Shown here in pieces: positions 25,054 through 36,332 of a stretch of 64,000 nt of DNA (position 1 is the first letter of the stretch; every line of letters starts with the position of its first letter). The DNA is from Pardosa pseudoannulata (Eukaryota > Arthropoda > Arachnida > Araneae > Lycosidae): assembly GCA_032207245.1 (NCBI GenBank), contig CM063498.1, forward strand, positions 51,416,591 through 51,480,590. Direction: 5' to 3'. The notes under the pieces were generated by a model. That model was not told the origin of the DNA and did no database searches. It worked only from the letters and a program-made list of their open reading frames with translations. A program made the position numbers and the translations under genes.

Positions 25054-25110
25054 CAGTGGAAGATCGATTCAATATTTTTCAAAGGGACGGAAATGGAAAA
25101 CAACGAATAT
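25054..25110 (+). mobile_element. pogo/Tigger-like left terminus (possible)
   Basis: TA followed by CAGTGGAAGATCG...AAAGGGACGG resembles the terminal inverted repeat pattern of pogo/Tigger elements and the partial terminus at 63952. No matching right end was found, so this is a solo end or chance. Confidence 0.3.
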
Positions 25111-25645
25111 GAGAAAAAAAGGATGCGAGAAATGTATGTACAAAATTTATAAAATGCATGACTATTAATTAATGAATTAACATACTAATTGGAAGTACTT
25201 ACTATTTTATAAAATATAACTTATTAATTTATAAAATATATTGACAAGTAGCATTTTTAAAAATATGACAAATATTGTAGTTAATACCTCTTTTGTACAA
25301 ATGGATAATGTTATACCACCCTGTTCTGGTGCGTTATGCTTGCGTGGGACCTGCCCGCCTACTTTAATGGGGCAGGTATGTTCGCAGATTGCAGCTGAGA
25401 TGCATGGAATTAAAATAATTCCCCCAAAAGCTTTATATGGATAGCACAAATTTTATTTACAAGATTTATAAAACATTAGAGTAAAACAAAATGTCATATT
25501 TAGAACCTCGGAGCTTGCATGAATCAGAGAGGATTTACAGAGCATTTTTTAAGTCCAAACGTAAAACCGCCTTCGTGTTTTCTCATATAGAACAGAGAAA
25601 TGTCTCCAGGTCGCAGGCCCGAATCCAGCTGCTCTCTTTACATCT
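25111..25645. other. no recognisable feature
   Basis: Short open frames on both strands between 25207 and 25449 overlap each other and show no domain. Confidence 0.45.
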
Positions 25646-25660
25646 CCTCTCTCTTTCCTA

Positions 25661-25847
25661 GCCGAACGATGGCCGAATGGTTAGGGTGTTGGCCTTTGGA
25701 ACCGGAGTTCGTGGGTTCGAATCCCACTGTGGTATGGATGTTCGTAGCTGTTTGGAATCGGCTTTAAACAGTAAGTCCCGGTCTCATAGCCCCCGTGTAG
25801 CAAGGAGTAAATCGTAGCGCCCCAAACCAAATCAAAATCAAATCAAA
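25661..25847 (+). mobile_element. S1 SINE
   Basis: Full-length copy from GCCGAACGATGGCCGAATGG (A-box-like region) through GGTTCGAATCCC (B-box) to the CAAA-rich tail. A perfect 11-bp target-site duplication, CCTCTCTCTTT, lies at 25646-25656 and 25848-25858. Confidence 0.93.
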
Positions 25848-25940
25848 CCTCTCTCTTTAATAGGGGGCGGGGGTGTCCGCAATTCTTGCAACTTGATCCC
25901 TGCCGAAAAGAGAAGTTCTCTCTTCCAGATGTACTGCTGA

Positions 25941-26122
25941 GCCGAACGATGGCCAATGGTTAGGGTGCTGGCCTTCGGAACCGGAGTTCGAGGGTTCGAA
26001 TCCCACTATGGCATGGATGTTCGTAGCCGTTCGGAATCGGCTTTAAGCAGTAAGTCCCGGTCTCATTAGCTCTCGTGTTGCAAAAACTAGACCGTAGCAC
26101 TCCCAAACCAAACCAAACCAAA
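25941..26122 (+). mobile_element. S1 SINE
   Basis: Full-length copy ending in CCAAACCAAACCAAACC. The flanks CCAGATGTACTG (from 25925) and CCAGATGTATTACTG (from 26123) form the target-site duplication. It lies about 100 bp after the previous SINE in the same orientation. One base is lost in the A-box region (GGCCAATGG). Confidence 0.92.
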
Positions 26123-26403
26123 CCAGATGTATTACTGGCCTCCAAAAACACAACCGAGCACATCCGAAGAACCTTATCAGCCCCCCCCCCTTAGCCGGCC
26201 ATCTCCAATTTCAAGGAACGCCGAGCGGAAGGGGTCAATGGGGGCGATTTTGCAGAAAACAAGAAAGGCATATACATGTGAAACACTAGCCGTGGGATCC
26301 ACATTCCTTACAGATTACTTGATGGCAAAACAAGACTGCTTTATCGCTTTTATAAGTCAAAGCACATAAACACTATTACTGTGTGCTTACATTATTTTAA
26401 TAT

Positions 26404-26884
26404 TTACAAAGATTTGAGAGCTTCTGAAAACTTCGATGCTGCTTCAATTTCGTTTTCATCTCCATTTCTTCCTTTCTCATAAGCTTGCTTTTTGATTTTA
26501 AATATGTCTTATTTTGTCAGTACATATGGTTTTACTAGTCACTTTGCCTTCAGCTTTCGGCCTTTATGTGCATAATTAAGGACGTCAAGTGGTTTTTTGA
26601 AAGCCTTTTTACGGACTATATCAATTTCAAATAATTTGTGACTCATAAATTTGTCATATTTGAAAATATTTGGAAACTTATCCTTGTACTCGGCTAACGG
26701 AAATGTAGTAGTTTTTTGTATATTATAATAACATTCGATTTCCAGGATGTTCTTCGTGAAGCGAAATTAAAAATACAGTTCGGGTCAGTGTTAAGCCTCA
26801 CGAAGATATAAAATAGTGTCAGAATAAAGGTACTAGAATTTGGCATTAACTACGAAAAACTTTCCAACGAAACTTCCATTTAAA
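26404..26884 (-). pseudogene. unidentified broken coding segment
   Basis: A single - strand frame running from about 26884 down to the stop complement at 26404-26406 has protein-like composition over ~160 codons but contains about six in-frame stops. The longest open part, about 60 codons (26768 to 26541), includes ILEIECYYNIQ, EYKDKFPNIFKYDKF and AHKGRKLKAK. The end reads NGDENEIEAASKFSEALKSL. I do not recognise the family. The length of the run and its ordinary amino-acid mix in AT-rich DNA suggest a decayed gene or retrocopy, not chance, but this is weak evidence. Confidence 0.3.
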
Positions 26885-27212
26885 AAGTTGACTTGGCATA
26901 CTTTTCACGGTACTGCTTTTTTAAATACAGTTTTCTTCTTTAACTTATAGCTTAACGCAAGGTTTTAAAATATATTGTTAACAATTTTAAGTTGCTGATT
27001 GCTAACTTCAATCTGTAAAATACAACAATAAAAATTATTTATTACCATCTGTCGTCAACCTGTAACATTAGTAACAGTTATGATGCCTTATAACGTAATA
27101 ATATGGAGGGAGGCGATTTTAATTTCGACAGAATTGTCTGGTGGTATAAAAAATGGTATGTCCAAAATTTGGCAACTCTACTTCAAGCTGTGTGTTAACA
27201 CAGACACTTTAT

Positions 27213-27215
<3 letters not shown>

Positions 27216-27301
<86 letters not shown>

Positions 27302-27316
27302 GTATGTATATGTATG
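27216..27316. repeat. (TA)n microsatellite with TATG interruptions
   Basis: A pure TA run to about 27295 is followed by TATG-type units. The sequence just before it (about 27050-27205) resembles 43500-43690, so it may belong to a dispersed repeat. Confidence 0.95.
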
Positions 27317-27570
27317 TATGTATATATCGTGTCTGGTAAGACAAATTGATACACAGTTCTCATTTCTAAAAGCTATTTAATGACACCCGTATCACTCTTA
27401 CTCAAACATGAAGATCACTCTTTTGGCGTTCAACCTCAGACAATAGTTGGACTCGTTGGCACTACTGGCCGTGGCCTCATCGGCTCTGTAATTTTGTCAT
27501 TAAATAGTTCCCATTAAAATCCCAAAATAACTCTCTAAAAACATAACTAAATTTAAAATCCTGACATATA

Positions 27571-28790
27571 CACTGTCTACCAATAAGTATTTGGACAGCT
27601 GTGATAGAAAAGAAAAACTAACTTTATTCAAAATCAATAGTTGGTAGAGCCTCCACGAGAGGCAATTACAGCTTGAACCCTCCGGGGCATACTTTCCACA
27701 TGTCTTTGTATTACAGATAGTGATATTGTCTTCCACTCGGCTTGGAGTAAACATACAAGTTCCTTCACCGATTTTGGACGGGTAGTGCACCCCTTAATTC
27801 GGTGATCTAATTCGTCCCAGAGGTTCTCGATAGGGTTCAGGTCTGGGCTCTGAGAAGGCCAGTCCATTCGATGAACTCCATTGGCACCATACCAAGCCTT
27901 GGTTAACCTCGAAACATGACAAATGGCATTGTCTTCCTGAAAGTAGCAAGGGTCCAACCTGTAAAACTGCCACAACGTAGGAAGCACACTGTCATCCAAA
28001 ATAGTGCAGCAGTCATCGGCGTTGAACTTACCATGAATGGGGACTAAGGGTCCCAGTCCATACCAGGAGAAACACGCCCATATCATAATTCCAACTCATC
28101 CGAACCATGGATCTGTGGGCACAATCCATCTCGCAGGAGACGTTCTCCAGGGAAATGCCAGTCCCAGACCCTGCCATCCGAAAGTTCAAGGGTGAACCTT
28201 GATTCGTTGCTCCAAAGAACTTGTTTCCACTGATCTATGGTCCAATTTCGATGTGTTTTGCACCACATTAACTGAGCAGCGCGGTTGGACTTTGGGATCA
28301 AAGGTTTATGAGCAGTAGTACGATCATGAAAATCAAGCAGATGTGCTTCCTTTTGGATGGTATTAATTGAAGCAATACTCACGGATGCCTGTGGAAACAC
28401 CTTGCGGATGAGGGCCATTGGTTGGGTGCGGTTATTCCGAATTTCTCTGGACAGTACTCGTCGGTCTGTATCTCCCAATTTCGTTGGTCTGCCTACTCGG
28501 GGCACATTCCGAAATTACCGCTCACCTTCCACTTCTTAATCCCATAGGCTACTGCCGATTTTGGGTACTTCAGATCGCTAGATATGTCCCTTAAGGATCA
28601 GCCACATTTGTGATACCCGATAATTATACCTTTCTCGAAATCAGAGATCTCTGAACTGCGCAGCGTCTTGCATGAGACTAATGCCGATGCTGTTTCCTAC
28701 ACGATGTATATCGGCGGAGGCTGTGACGTACCTCAGGACCGCAGATATCGTCATTTGCATAGGTGTCCAAATAATTATTAGTAGACAGCG
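27571..28790 (-). mobile_element. Tc1-like transposon (family T2)
   Basis: The terminal inverted repeats are CACTGTCTACCAATAAGTAT at the left and its near-inverse ATTATTAGTAGACAGCG at the right. TA flanks both ends (27569-27570 and 28791-28792). At 1220 bp it is the normal size. Its ends and transposase differ from the T1 family. Confidence 0.92.
27637..28665 (-). pseudogene. T2 transposase pseudogene (Tc1-like)
   Basis: On the - strand the N-terminal helix-turn-helix reads SDFEKGIIIGYHKCG, then a stop, then SLRDISSDLKYPKSAV, followed by a second helix-turn-helix (GRPTKLGDTDRRVL). The catalytic part shows WSNESRF, where Tc1 transposases normally have WSDESRF, so the first catalytic Asp has become Asn. 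QEDNAICH and [12 protein letters not shown] keep the second Asp and the Glu. The C-terminus is [16 protein letters not shown] frameshift near 28085 joins the two long frames (28083-28505 and 27634-28086). It is inactive on three counts: internal stop, frameshifts and catalytic substitution. Confidence 0.9.
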
Positions 28791-28792
28791 TA

Positions 28793-29199
28793 TTATTAGT
28801 ATCCTACTTTATAGTGATTTTTCATTTTCATTTTCTTTTTCATAATAAATTCCCCAAAAGTTGCAGAAGTTTTATTATTAGTGGATATTTGCTTATACGG
28901 GTCAAGACTTTTTTTGACCTTTTCTGATAATAGAGTGTTTACTATATATATAAAAACACTCTTCCATTTACAAACCTATTTAACATACGGAAAAGCTAAT
29001 TTTCTCTTATCTTTTTCCAAATTAGAGAATTTTCAATAAGTTTAGAGGGAAAACATTTTAATTATACCTAGCGAAATTATTTTTGTTATTAAAAATAAGT
29101 TTCACAAACCACTACCGTTCTCCTATATTTCATGAAATAGTAATAAATAATTATTTGTTATTAAGGTTTTAATAAATGGTGAAATGAATAGTATACTGA
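28793..29199. other. no recognisable feature
   Basis: AT-rich sequence leading into the ~345-bp satellite region. Confidence 0.4.
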
Positions 29200-29618
29200 T
29201 AATACGCAATATCAATATCCTAATTTTATAGATAAAACTGCAGATTCCAGGAATCCTTTTTAACATATAAAACGCAAACTAGTTCTCAATGAAGTAGTTG
29301 ATTTAGACTTCAGTTTAAACAACCATAAATTATCAAAGTTAACTTTTTCTAATCTTTTACATCCGAAAGAATAAAGCGTTGATTTTCCTTTATTGTGCTG
29401 TCAGTGATAACTGTAATTTACCATGAAATTGTTTCGGATTACCTCACGATGTAGCACGGAAAGATCACGACTTGCTTAAGGCCTAAAATTCTTTTATATG
29501 ATTCCTTATGCATATTCATGCTTTCGTAACAACCTTCTTCTGGATTTTTTGGATACCCTCCCTTGTCAAAGGAATTATTTAAGTTGAATAGGACTGCTGA
29601 AGTTAAAGAAATGAAGAA

Positions 29619-30740
29619 TTAACCCGTTAAGGCGAGTCATTTCTGCCGCATTAATAATGATGAATGGCTTAAATCTAAGCTATTGTGAACTGCATAGAGC
29701 AGAGGTGACCAAACTCCTTGATAGTCCGAGCTATTTTTCAAACTTTAAAAATTTTCGCGAGCTGCAATTAAATACGTATTTAAAATGCATGTAAAAAAGG
29801 TGTTAAAATATTTTTTACAGAAATTATATTTAATGAATGCCATTTGGAAGTTCTTCGTCCTTTAATTTTTCAAGGAATTTTTTTAATAGTCGATGATTTT
29901 TTGCATTGGTGCGAATGTAATTTACAATGTGTTACACTGTTTTCATAACATCAGGATATTTTAAATATTTTGTAATGAGATGTTCTCGGTGAATTATGCA
30001 GTAAATCGGTATGAATTGTGGAATTTGAGAATCATCCCTTAAAAGGACAATAAGACCGATCTTTTTTTATCCAGCATTGCTGGAGCTCCATTAGTTGTAA
30101 TATTTTTAAAAAATATAATAACACAAAAATGAAAAGGGAACTCGGGTACATTAAGCTACAAATAATCTTTCAATGAGCCGCTTGTAGCTCGCGAGCCGCA
30201 AATTGGCTACCCTTGGCATTGAGTAAAACAAATATGAAATTCAAACAACTTTAATTATTACAACCTGCCTTTTAGTTAACAGTTGTCATTTTAAATACAT
30301 CCGGAATGAATTTTTAAAATTCAATCCTCAAATAAAAGATTGATAAAGGTATCAATAGAAGAAAAAATATCCATCATATGAGATTAATCTGGTACCACAT
30401 GTAAATGTAGTACTCTAAACTGCATCTAAGTAACATATAAAGCTATTTGCCGTAATTTCAACCGATTTAAGCGATTAGAAACAACATATTGTCATTTATC
30501 AAGATTTCACTTAATGTACCGTCTAAAAAGTAAATGTATGGGCAAGACTTGGAAAATCATAAAATGTTGATCTCAATAAAAAAAAATATAAACACTACCT
30601 GATATCTAAAATTTGGTAGATTGTTAATAGGATTACCATCTGCTTTCACTGAAAAGAACATTTCGTGCCGAAAAGACAAAAATTCTACAAACGGTGTTTT
30701 AGCTACCTGTAAAAAGGGATGCAAGGAATTAATGGATTAA
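29619..30740 (+). mobile_element. TTAA-flanked element P2, split by a hAT insertion
   Basis: Begins TTAACCCGTTAAGGCGAG at 29619 and ends near GGAATTAATGGATTAA at 30740. Blocks such as CTTAAATCTAAGCT and AAAACAAATATGAA match, in the same order, the element at 55720-56216, which lacks the hAT insertion. The right end is more diverged than the left. It is non-autonomous. Confidence 0.6.
29700..30215 (-). mobile_element. hAT element with transposase remnant
   Basis: Begins CAGAGGTGACCAAACT and ends with the imperfect inverse (ATTGGCTACCCTTG). The flanking 8-mers GCATAGAG (29692-29699) and GCATTGAG (30216-30223) differ at one base, fitting a hAT 8-bp target-site duplication. On the - strand, broken frames read NITTNGAPAMLDKK and then IYCIIHREHLITKYLKYPDV, VNYIRTNAKNHRLLKKF. 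This order matches the catalytic region of ZBED5/SCAND3/GTF2IRD2-type hAT proteins. Frameshifts and stops make it a relic. Confidence 0.85.
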
Positions 30741-31661
30741 TGATAGAAAGTTGTCCATTAAGGACGAAGCTAGGCCTAAAAATCTCCAGAAACTATAATT
30801 ACGTTTTGATTCAAAGTGAATAAGAATTGATAATATTTTTAAATATTATACAGAAGGGAGGTTAAAGCTCACAAATAGTACATACCGTAATGAAGTAATA
30901 TTTAAACCAGCAAAATAAAAAAGTTTTAAAAGATCTTATGCAAATAAAACCATATTGCATTAAAAAAGATCTTCAGGAAGTTTGATGTCTTATTTAACCT
31001 ATTTAAATTGAACTATTTTCATATATTTTTCTGAAATCCGAAAATTTAAAAAAATAGTAGACAACGATTGCCCGTGGTGAAAAGGAATGTCTTAAACTAC
31101 TTGGCTACATTTAGTGATATATAATTAAGCAATTATTACTTAAAAGTTTATACGTTGATATAACGAGGAAATAACTAACAGTATTCATTAAAATCATAAT
31201 TTTACGAGGAAAATTTTAATTTTCGAGACCTCTTTTTTTCACATATAGCTAGACAATTTAAACTTATGATTTAGAGAATAACTTGTTAACGATAACTTTA
31301 TCTACTCTTTTAATTTTGAAAAATTAGATCCTTATTCCTTTTTACTCTGCTGTCAATGATATCTGTAATTTACCCTGAAATTATATGGGATTACCTCATG
31401 ATTTAGGACTAAGAGATCACGACTTGCTTACGGTCTAAAATTGCTTACGATTATTCATGCTTTTTTGACAAGCTTCTCTAGGTTCTTTGAGATTATCCGC
31501 CCTTTTTGAATGATTTAAATTGAATTCAGTGGCTGTAATTGGGTAGATAAAATAGCAATAAAAATAGAAGATTTAGTTGTTCAGGAATTGCAAAACTATT
31601 GATCACGATTTACACTTTTAAAATAAACCTCTCCAGCTGTTTTGAGACCATCCCTCTTGAG

Positions 31662-32590
31662 CAGAGGGGGGCAAAAGCCAGCCCGCAGGCCGGATCCGGC
31701 CCTTTTGCTTACTTTATCCTGCCCGTTGAAAAATCCTACATGCAATTTTTTTAATATCTTATATGGATTTTGTTGAAATCAACAGTATTTGATTAAATAA
31801 TTTAATAAAAGAAAATTTTCATTCAAACGAGTTGAGTGTTTTCTACGGTGGTTTGAATACAGAACATTTCAAACATTTTTTTAACTATGTTCAAAAATAT
31901 CTAGTTTTATTTGGTTCAACATATATTTGTGAAAGAACTTTTTCGTTAATGATTTACATGAAAAATAAATATCGATCACAAATTGCTGACGAAAATCTAC
32001 ACTCGGTATTAAGGATTCCTACAAGTGATTTGGATCCAAATTTTGAAGAAATAATATCAAATGAATATTCTAGATTTCAAATTTCGCATTAACTAAAACT
32101 ATTCTATTTTGACGTTTGATGTTTGTCTTTCTTTTTATAATTCTATTTACTATTATATTTACAAATTATAATATAAATATAAAAATGTAATAACTATGAT
32201 CAAAATAAAATAATTTGTATCGTTAAGATATAAATAAATATCAAAATAAAATCTTTCATTAACTGATTTATTTAATGACCATTAATTTAATATAATGGAT
32301 CATATTTTTTTTTTTTAAATTACGTGACATATTTTACTGGGCACAAATTGTTCGTATATACACCTAAGTGAAACAATTTATTATTACTATTATCTTTTAT
32401 TAACTGTCAAATTTCTCTTCCAAATGCTTTAAAATGATACTTATAGTGTTTTTGTCAAAAAAAAATTTGGGGCAGGGAAAAAACTGCACCAAAACATTCG
32501 CGCGTGCACAGAGTACGTGGTATAGTTTTACGGCCCGGGAGACATTTTGAAAATTTCATTTTGGCCCGTGCTTAAAAAAGTTTGGCCCTG
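31662..32590 (+). mobile_element. internally deleted hAT element with perfect 8-bp duplication
   Basis: The element runs from CAGAGGGGGGCAAAAG to AAAAGTTTGGCCCTG. The 8-bp target-site duplication CTCTTGAG is perfect (31654-31661 and 32591-32598). GC-rich subterminal sequence (CCCGCAGGCCGGATCCGGCC) is typical of this hAT group. At 929 bp it retains only the C-terminal part of a transposase. It lies within the ~345-bp satellite region. Confidence 0.92.
31832..32092 (+). pseudogene. hAT transposase C-terminal (dimerisation) fragment, GTF2IRD2-like
   Basis: The frame has no genuine start and ends at the TAA at 32090-32092. It contains FGSTYICERTFSLM, then RSQIADENLHSVLRIPTSDL, the signature of the C-terminal dimerisation region of hAT transposases of the GTF2IRD2/ZBED type. 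The RNase-H-like catalytic core and zinc finger are missing. The fragment itself is uninterrupted, so the deletion derivative may be fairly young. Confidence 0.85.
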
Positions 32591-33162
32591 CTCTTGAGGA
32601 AGGAAATTTATAAGTTTAACAGTCAGGCCTGTCGAAACTGGGGAGGCAAAGTAATGATAAAAAAAATCTGATACTGTAATTCAGTGATCACCAAACCATC
32701 GATCATGAGTTATTAGTACCTCTTGACATATTTAGTGTCAGGTTGGCTAAGCTGGGGGTAATTTTTCATTAAAATTCCTGTTGTAATGTACAGACAACAG
32801 AAACACCAGTGTTCGTTCTCAAAGGGAAAAGAGTAAAATATACGCTATGGTATTAAAGGAAAATAACTTTTCAATCAAAACATTTATTATGTATAATATT
32901 TACAAATTAATACTGATTAATATTTAACATGACCTGCAATTATTTGTTTTTTGCTATTTATCTCTTGAAATAGCATTCCTTATCATGAAATCAAATTAAT
33001 AATTATGAATATTAAGTTGGCTTACCTCCAGTAATTACAGGGGAGCAGGCTGGGGCTGTCTACAGGCTGAAGATCGGTGGGGGCGTGGCGTAAAGATCGT
33101 TTGCTGGACGTAGGTACTGGCGTAGCGGCCGTTATTTTGCTGGACGTCTATGCTGTCGTGCC

Positions 33163-33660
33163 GGTTATACGCATGCGGGATAGGGAATAGATTGCTGGCC
33201 CGGGCTTTCTCAAGGGATCTGGATGCACTATTCTCACCATACTCCTTCGGGAGTGTAGGTGGGCATCTTTAAAATTACCCCTTTGGTGAAAGTGGACATT
33301 ATTGCTCCCCCCCTACCCCCATATCTCATGACTGCATCCCTGCCTGGACTTGGTCGTTACACTTGTACCACTCCATTAGCTATAAATCGTGACGGTTGCG
33401 ATGGCGTGATACGATACAATGGCTTGACGGTTATACGCATGCGGGCTCGGGAATAGATTGCTGGCCCGGGTTGCTCAAGGGATCTGGATGCACCATTCTC
33501 ACTATACTTCTTCGGGAGTGTTGGTGGGCATCTTTAAAATTACCCCTTTGGTGAAAGTTGACATTATTGCTCACATCCTGCCCCCATATCTCATGGCTGC
33601 ATCCCTGCCTGGGCTTGACCATTACACTTGTACCACTCCATCAGATATAAATCCTCTGCA
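33163..33660 (+). repeat. tandem duplication of a GC-rich ~266-bp unit
   Basis: Two copies begin at GGTTATACGCATGCGGG (33163 and 33429). They share CTGGCCCGGG, GATCTGGATGCAC, GGTGGGCATCTTTAAAATTA, TGCATCCCTGCCTGG and a TATAAATC at the end (33381, 33646). A further partial relative precedes them (about 33040-33160). The unit is much GC-richer than its surroundings and could derive from the promoter-bearing end of a retroelement. No coding frame is supported. Confidence 0.75.
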
Positions 33661-34915
33661 GGGATCTCCATTAAAACTCCAAGTCAGCAGCTGTGTCTAA
33701 ATTCTTAGAAATTTAGTCCACAGCTGCGTATGCACGTGATGACCATCGTTGGAAAATACATCAGTACAATTCCTTTCTTGAATTTCATAATACATTTGAT
33801 TTCTCGTCTCTAAAGAAAGATAACAAATTTTGGTCTTAGTTTGGTCAATTTTGGAAGGCAATGTTCACATCTACATATGTATAGGAGGTTACATTTGGCT
33901 TGACTAAAGAACTGGGTTCCTCCACTAACTTGGAGATAATGGTTTAAGTATGGTCACCTAACATTTTCTCCTGATCTCACCGTGTCCAAAGAATAAGTAT
34001 CTATATTATAATTTATACGATATTTGCATCTAACTCTCCTTGTGTAACCCTTTTCTTATATATTAAAAGTGCGCAATGCTTAAAAAATCAGATATAACAA
34101 ACCATTAATGGTTCACTGTGACTGATTTTTAATAATTTGGAGCTGTTTCGTTTGTAAACGGTTAAGGGATTAACTGTCCATAAATATAAATGTCCATTTT
34201 TCAAGTCGTTTTCTTTAATTAAGTAAGAGTATATAATTCTATTACGATGGCGCACAGTGTCACAATTAAAGTCTCCACAAAAAGCAAGAAATACAATGTT
34301 TAGTTGGATTACTTTCGTGTTTTAGTAAATATCCCCAATATTTTTGCCAAATTTGCTAAGGGGAAACCAATTCTTAAGTAGTCCCTTACTTTTTCCATAC
34401 AAGAACAATGAATACAAAAACAGATTGACTGGTAATCATTTGGACTTCGACTTCAACTGTATTCGAATAGCAACCCCTCCCTATTCTCCTAACATTAAAA
34501 TGTCTGACGGGGATTATAAATGACTTTTTTGTACATCAATTAAATTATAAAGTTTTTTTGCTGCACTTCATTTAAACTTATTTTATTTGAACGTTCGGTG
34601 AGATCCTCCAGAACTCAAATAAAGTGGATAGTTACAGTTGCTAAAATTACGTCTTCTGATAACATAAAACATTTATGAAGTAATAATTTAACAATGAGTT
34701 GAATTGTATTCAACAATGAATAGTACATATTAGTTCAACAATGAGAAGAGCTCATGTACTGTCATTTGGCGGAGACAGGTATCATTAATACATGTCTATT
34801 GAGATTTTTCATTGTATAGAGTGTGAATCAAATCTGGGGTGCATAACTAGATATTAGAACTGCCATAATGTAAAGACCGCCCAAGGAAGTAAAAAAAAAG
34901 TATACAGAAGGAAAG
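33661..34915. other. no recognisable feature
   Basis: AT-rich non-coding sequence up to the piggyBac-type element. Confidence 0.4.
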
Positions 34916-36332
34916 TTAACCTCTTCCCCGTTTTCCCCGTACCGCCGTACGGGCACAGCTTTTGGGCTTTTACTGGTTTGCTCTTACGGCGTACGGACAA
35001 TCTAATTTCTATTTCGCTTGCACTGTTTCGGCTGTAATTTTTCCAATTTTAGTAACAAATTATTCGTATAGATGTCGATAGTTTCTAGTAAATGATAGTT
35101 TGCAGTTTATTGTATTTTCTACTCTGATTGGTTCAAAAGCGCGGGTTTTTTCGCATGTTTTGTATCAGAAGACGAATTGTTATCTTTCAGTGTATAGCTT
35201 TCTGGTTTTATTTTACTAACCGCCTGATAATTTTATTGATGTAAGAGTTAAATAATATATTTTTACTTTTTAAATAATGGATAATTCAGAGCGTATGGAG
35301 CTAATTTCTTGGGATTCGAACTGTGACTCGGAATCAGAAACTGAATTATCTGTAAATGATAGTAGCGAAAGTTTACTAGATGACCTGGATAGTAGTGACT
35401 CTGATAGTAGTACAGATGGAATCAGTCAAGCAAGACAATTTTTTTTAAATTAATTGTGAGAATCCTTCGGATCGCCTCCTAGATTTGTTTTCACTGGAAT
35501 TCCAAAAATTAACTTGGATATCGATGAGACTAAAGGTAAACTTCAGTTCTATGAAGCTTTCATAGAAAGAAAAAAAAGTTGTAATAAATGTTTTAAAATA
35601 TTAGAATAATTATTTTCATAACATATCTTTTCAGCTTTTAGGCTTTTGCTGTTGCCAAATTTAGTATTTTCTTATATTTTGTACCATTTTTTGATTTTTT
35701 TTAAAGTTTTGTGGCAACAATTTTTGGATTTCATATATGTTTTACCGCCATTTCTTTGTGAAGTGATCAAGCGGATTTCTGACTTTCTATATTTTGCTGC
35801 AAATCTGGTTGTATTTCCCAATTATATTTTTTTTCTATTAATTATTTTTATCTTTTAGCTTGATTGTTTCAATAAATTTATTTAAATTGCTGCTGGGGTA
35901 AATTGGGAGGAATTCAAAATTTCTGTATAAATAATTCTTTTTATTAGATTGCCGACACGTATTTTCAATTGTATTTGTTAAAATTTTGTGTAAATTGCAT
36001 ATAATATGTTATTCAGTGTCATTTATTTGTATTTTTTATGTATTTATTGTATTTTTTAGGTTTTCTTTTTTTTGTATTTAATGATTCCGTATTTTTTATG
36101 TATTAATTATTTGTATTCAACGAGAATCCATCTTGGCGAGAAAAAAAGGCGCCAAAAACAGGTATTTTGCTTGGCGAGAAAAAAAATCGCCAAATTTACG
36201 ATTTGGGGGGTATATCAAAGTAGTTCCCATATCTTTACTTAAAAATATAAAATAAACAAAAAAAAATGTAATAAAAAAATGTGACAATTTTTGACCGAAA
36301 TCTGGAAAAAAATGAAATTGTCAAAGGGTTAA
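34916..36332 (+). mobile_element. piggyBac-type element P3 with transposase N-terminal remnant
   Basis: Bounded by TTAA at 34916-34919 and 36329-36332. The right end read inward (TTAACCCTTTGACAATTTCA) matches the left end of P5 at 47482, and the left subterminal sequence (GGGCACAGCTTTTGGGC) matches the other end of P5. The left flank contains a CCGTACCGCCGTACGG palindrome. Internally deleted, it keeps only the start of a piggyBac transposase. Its right half is duplicated at 39134-39772. Confidence 0.8.
35277..35590 (+). pseudogene. piggyBac transposase N-terminal fragment
   Basis: From the ATG at 35277 there is a 58-residue Ser/Asp/Glu-rich acidic N-terminus (SNCDSESETELS, DDLDSSDSDSS) ending at the TAA at 35451. 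In the next frame PPRFVFTGIPKINLDIDE is followed by KLQFYEAFI. That is the usual entry into the piggyBac transposase domain (RF.F.G..GIN followed by YFELF). The catalytic aspartates lie downstream in complete proteins and are deleted here. Confidence 0.8.
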
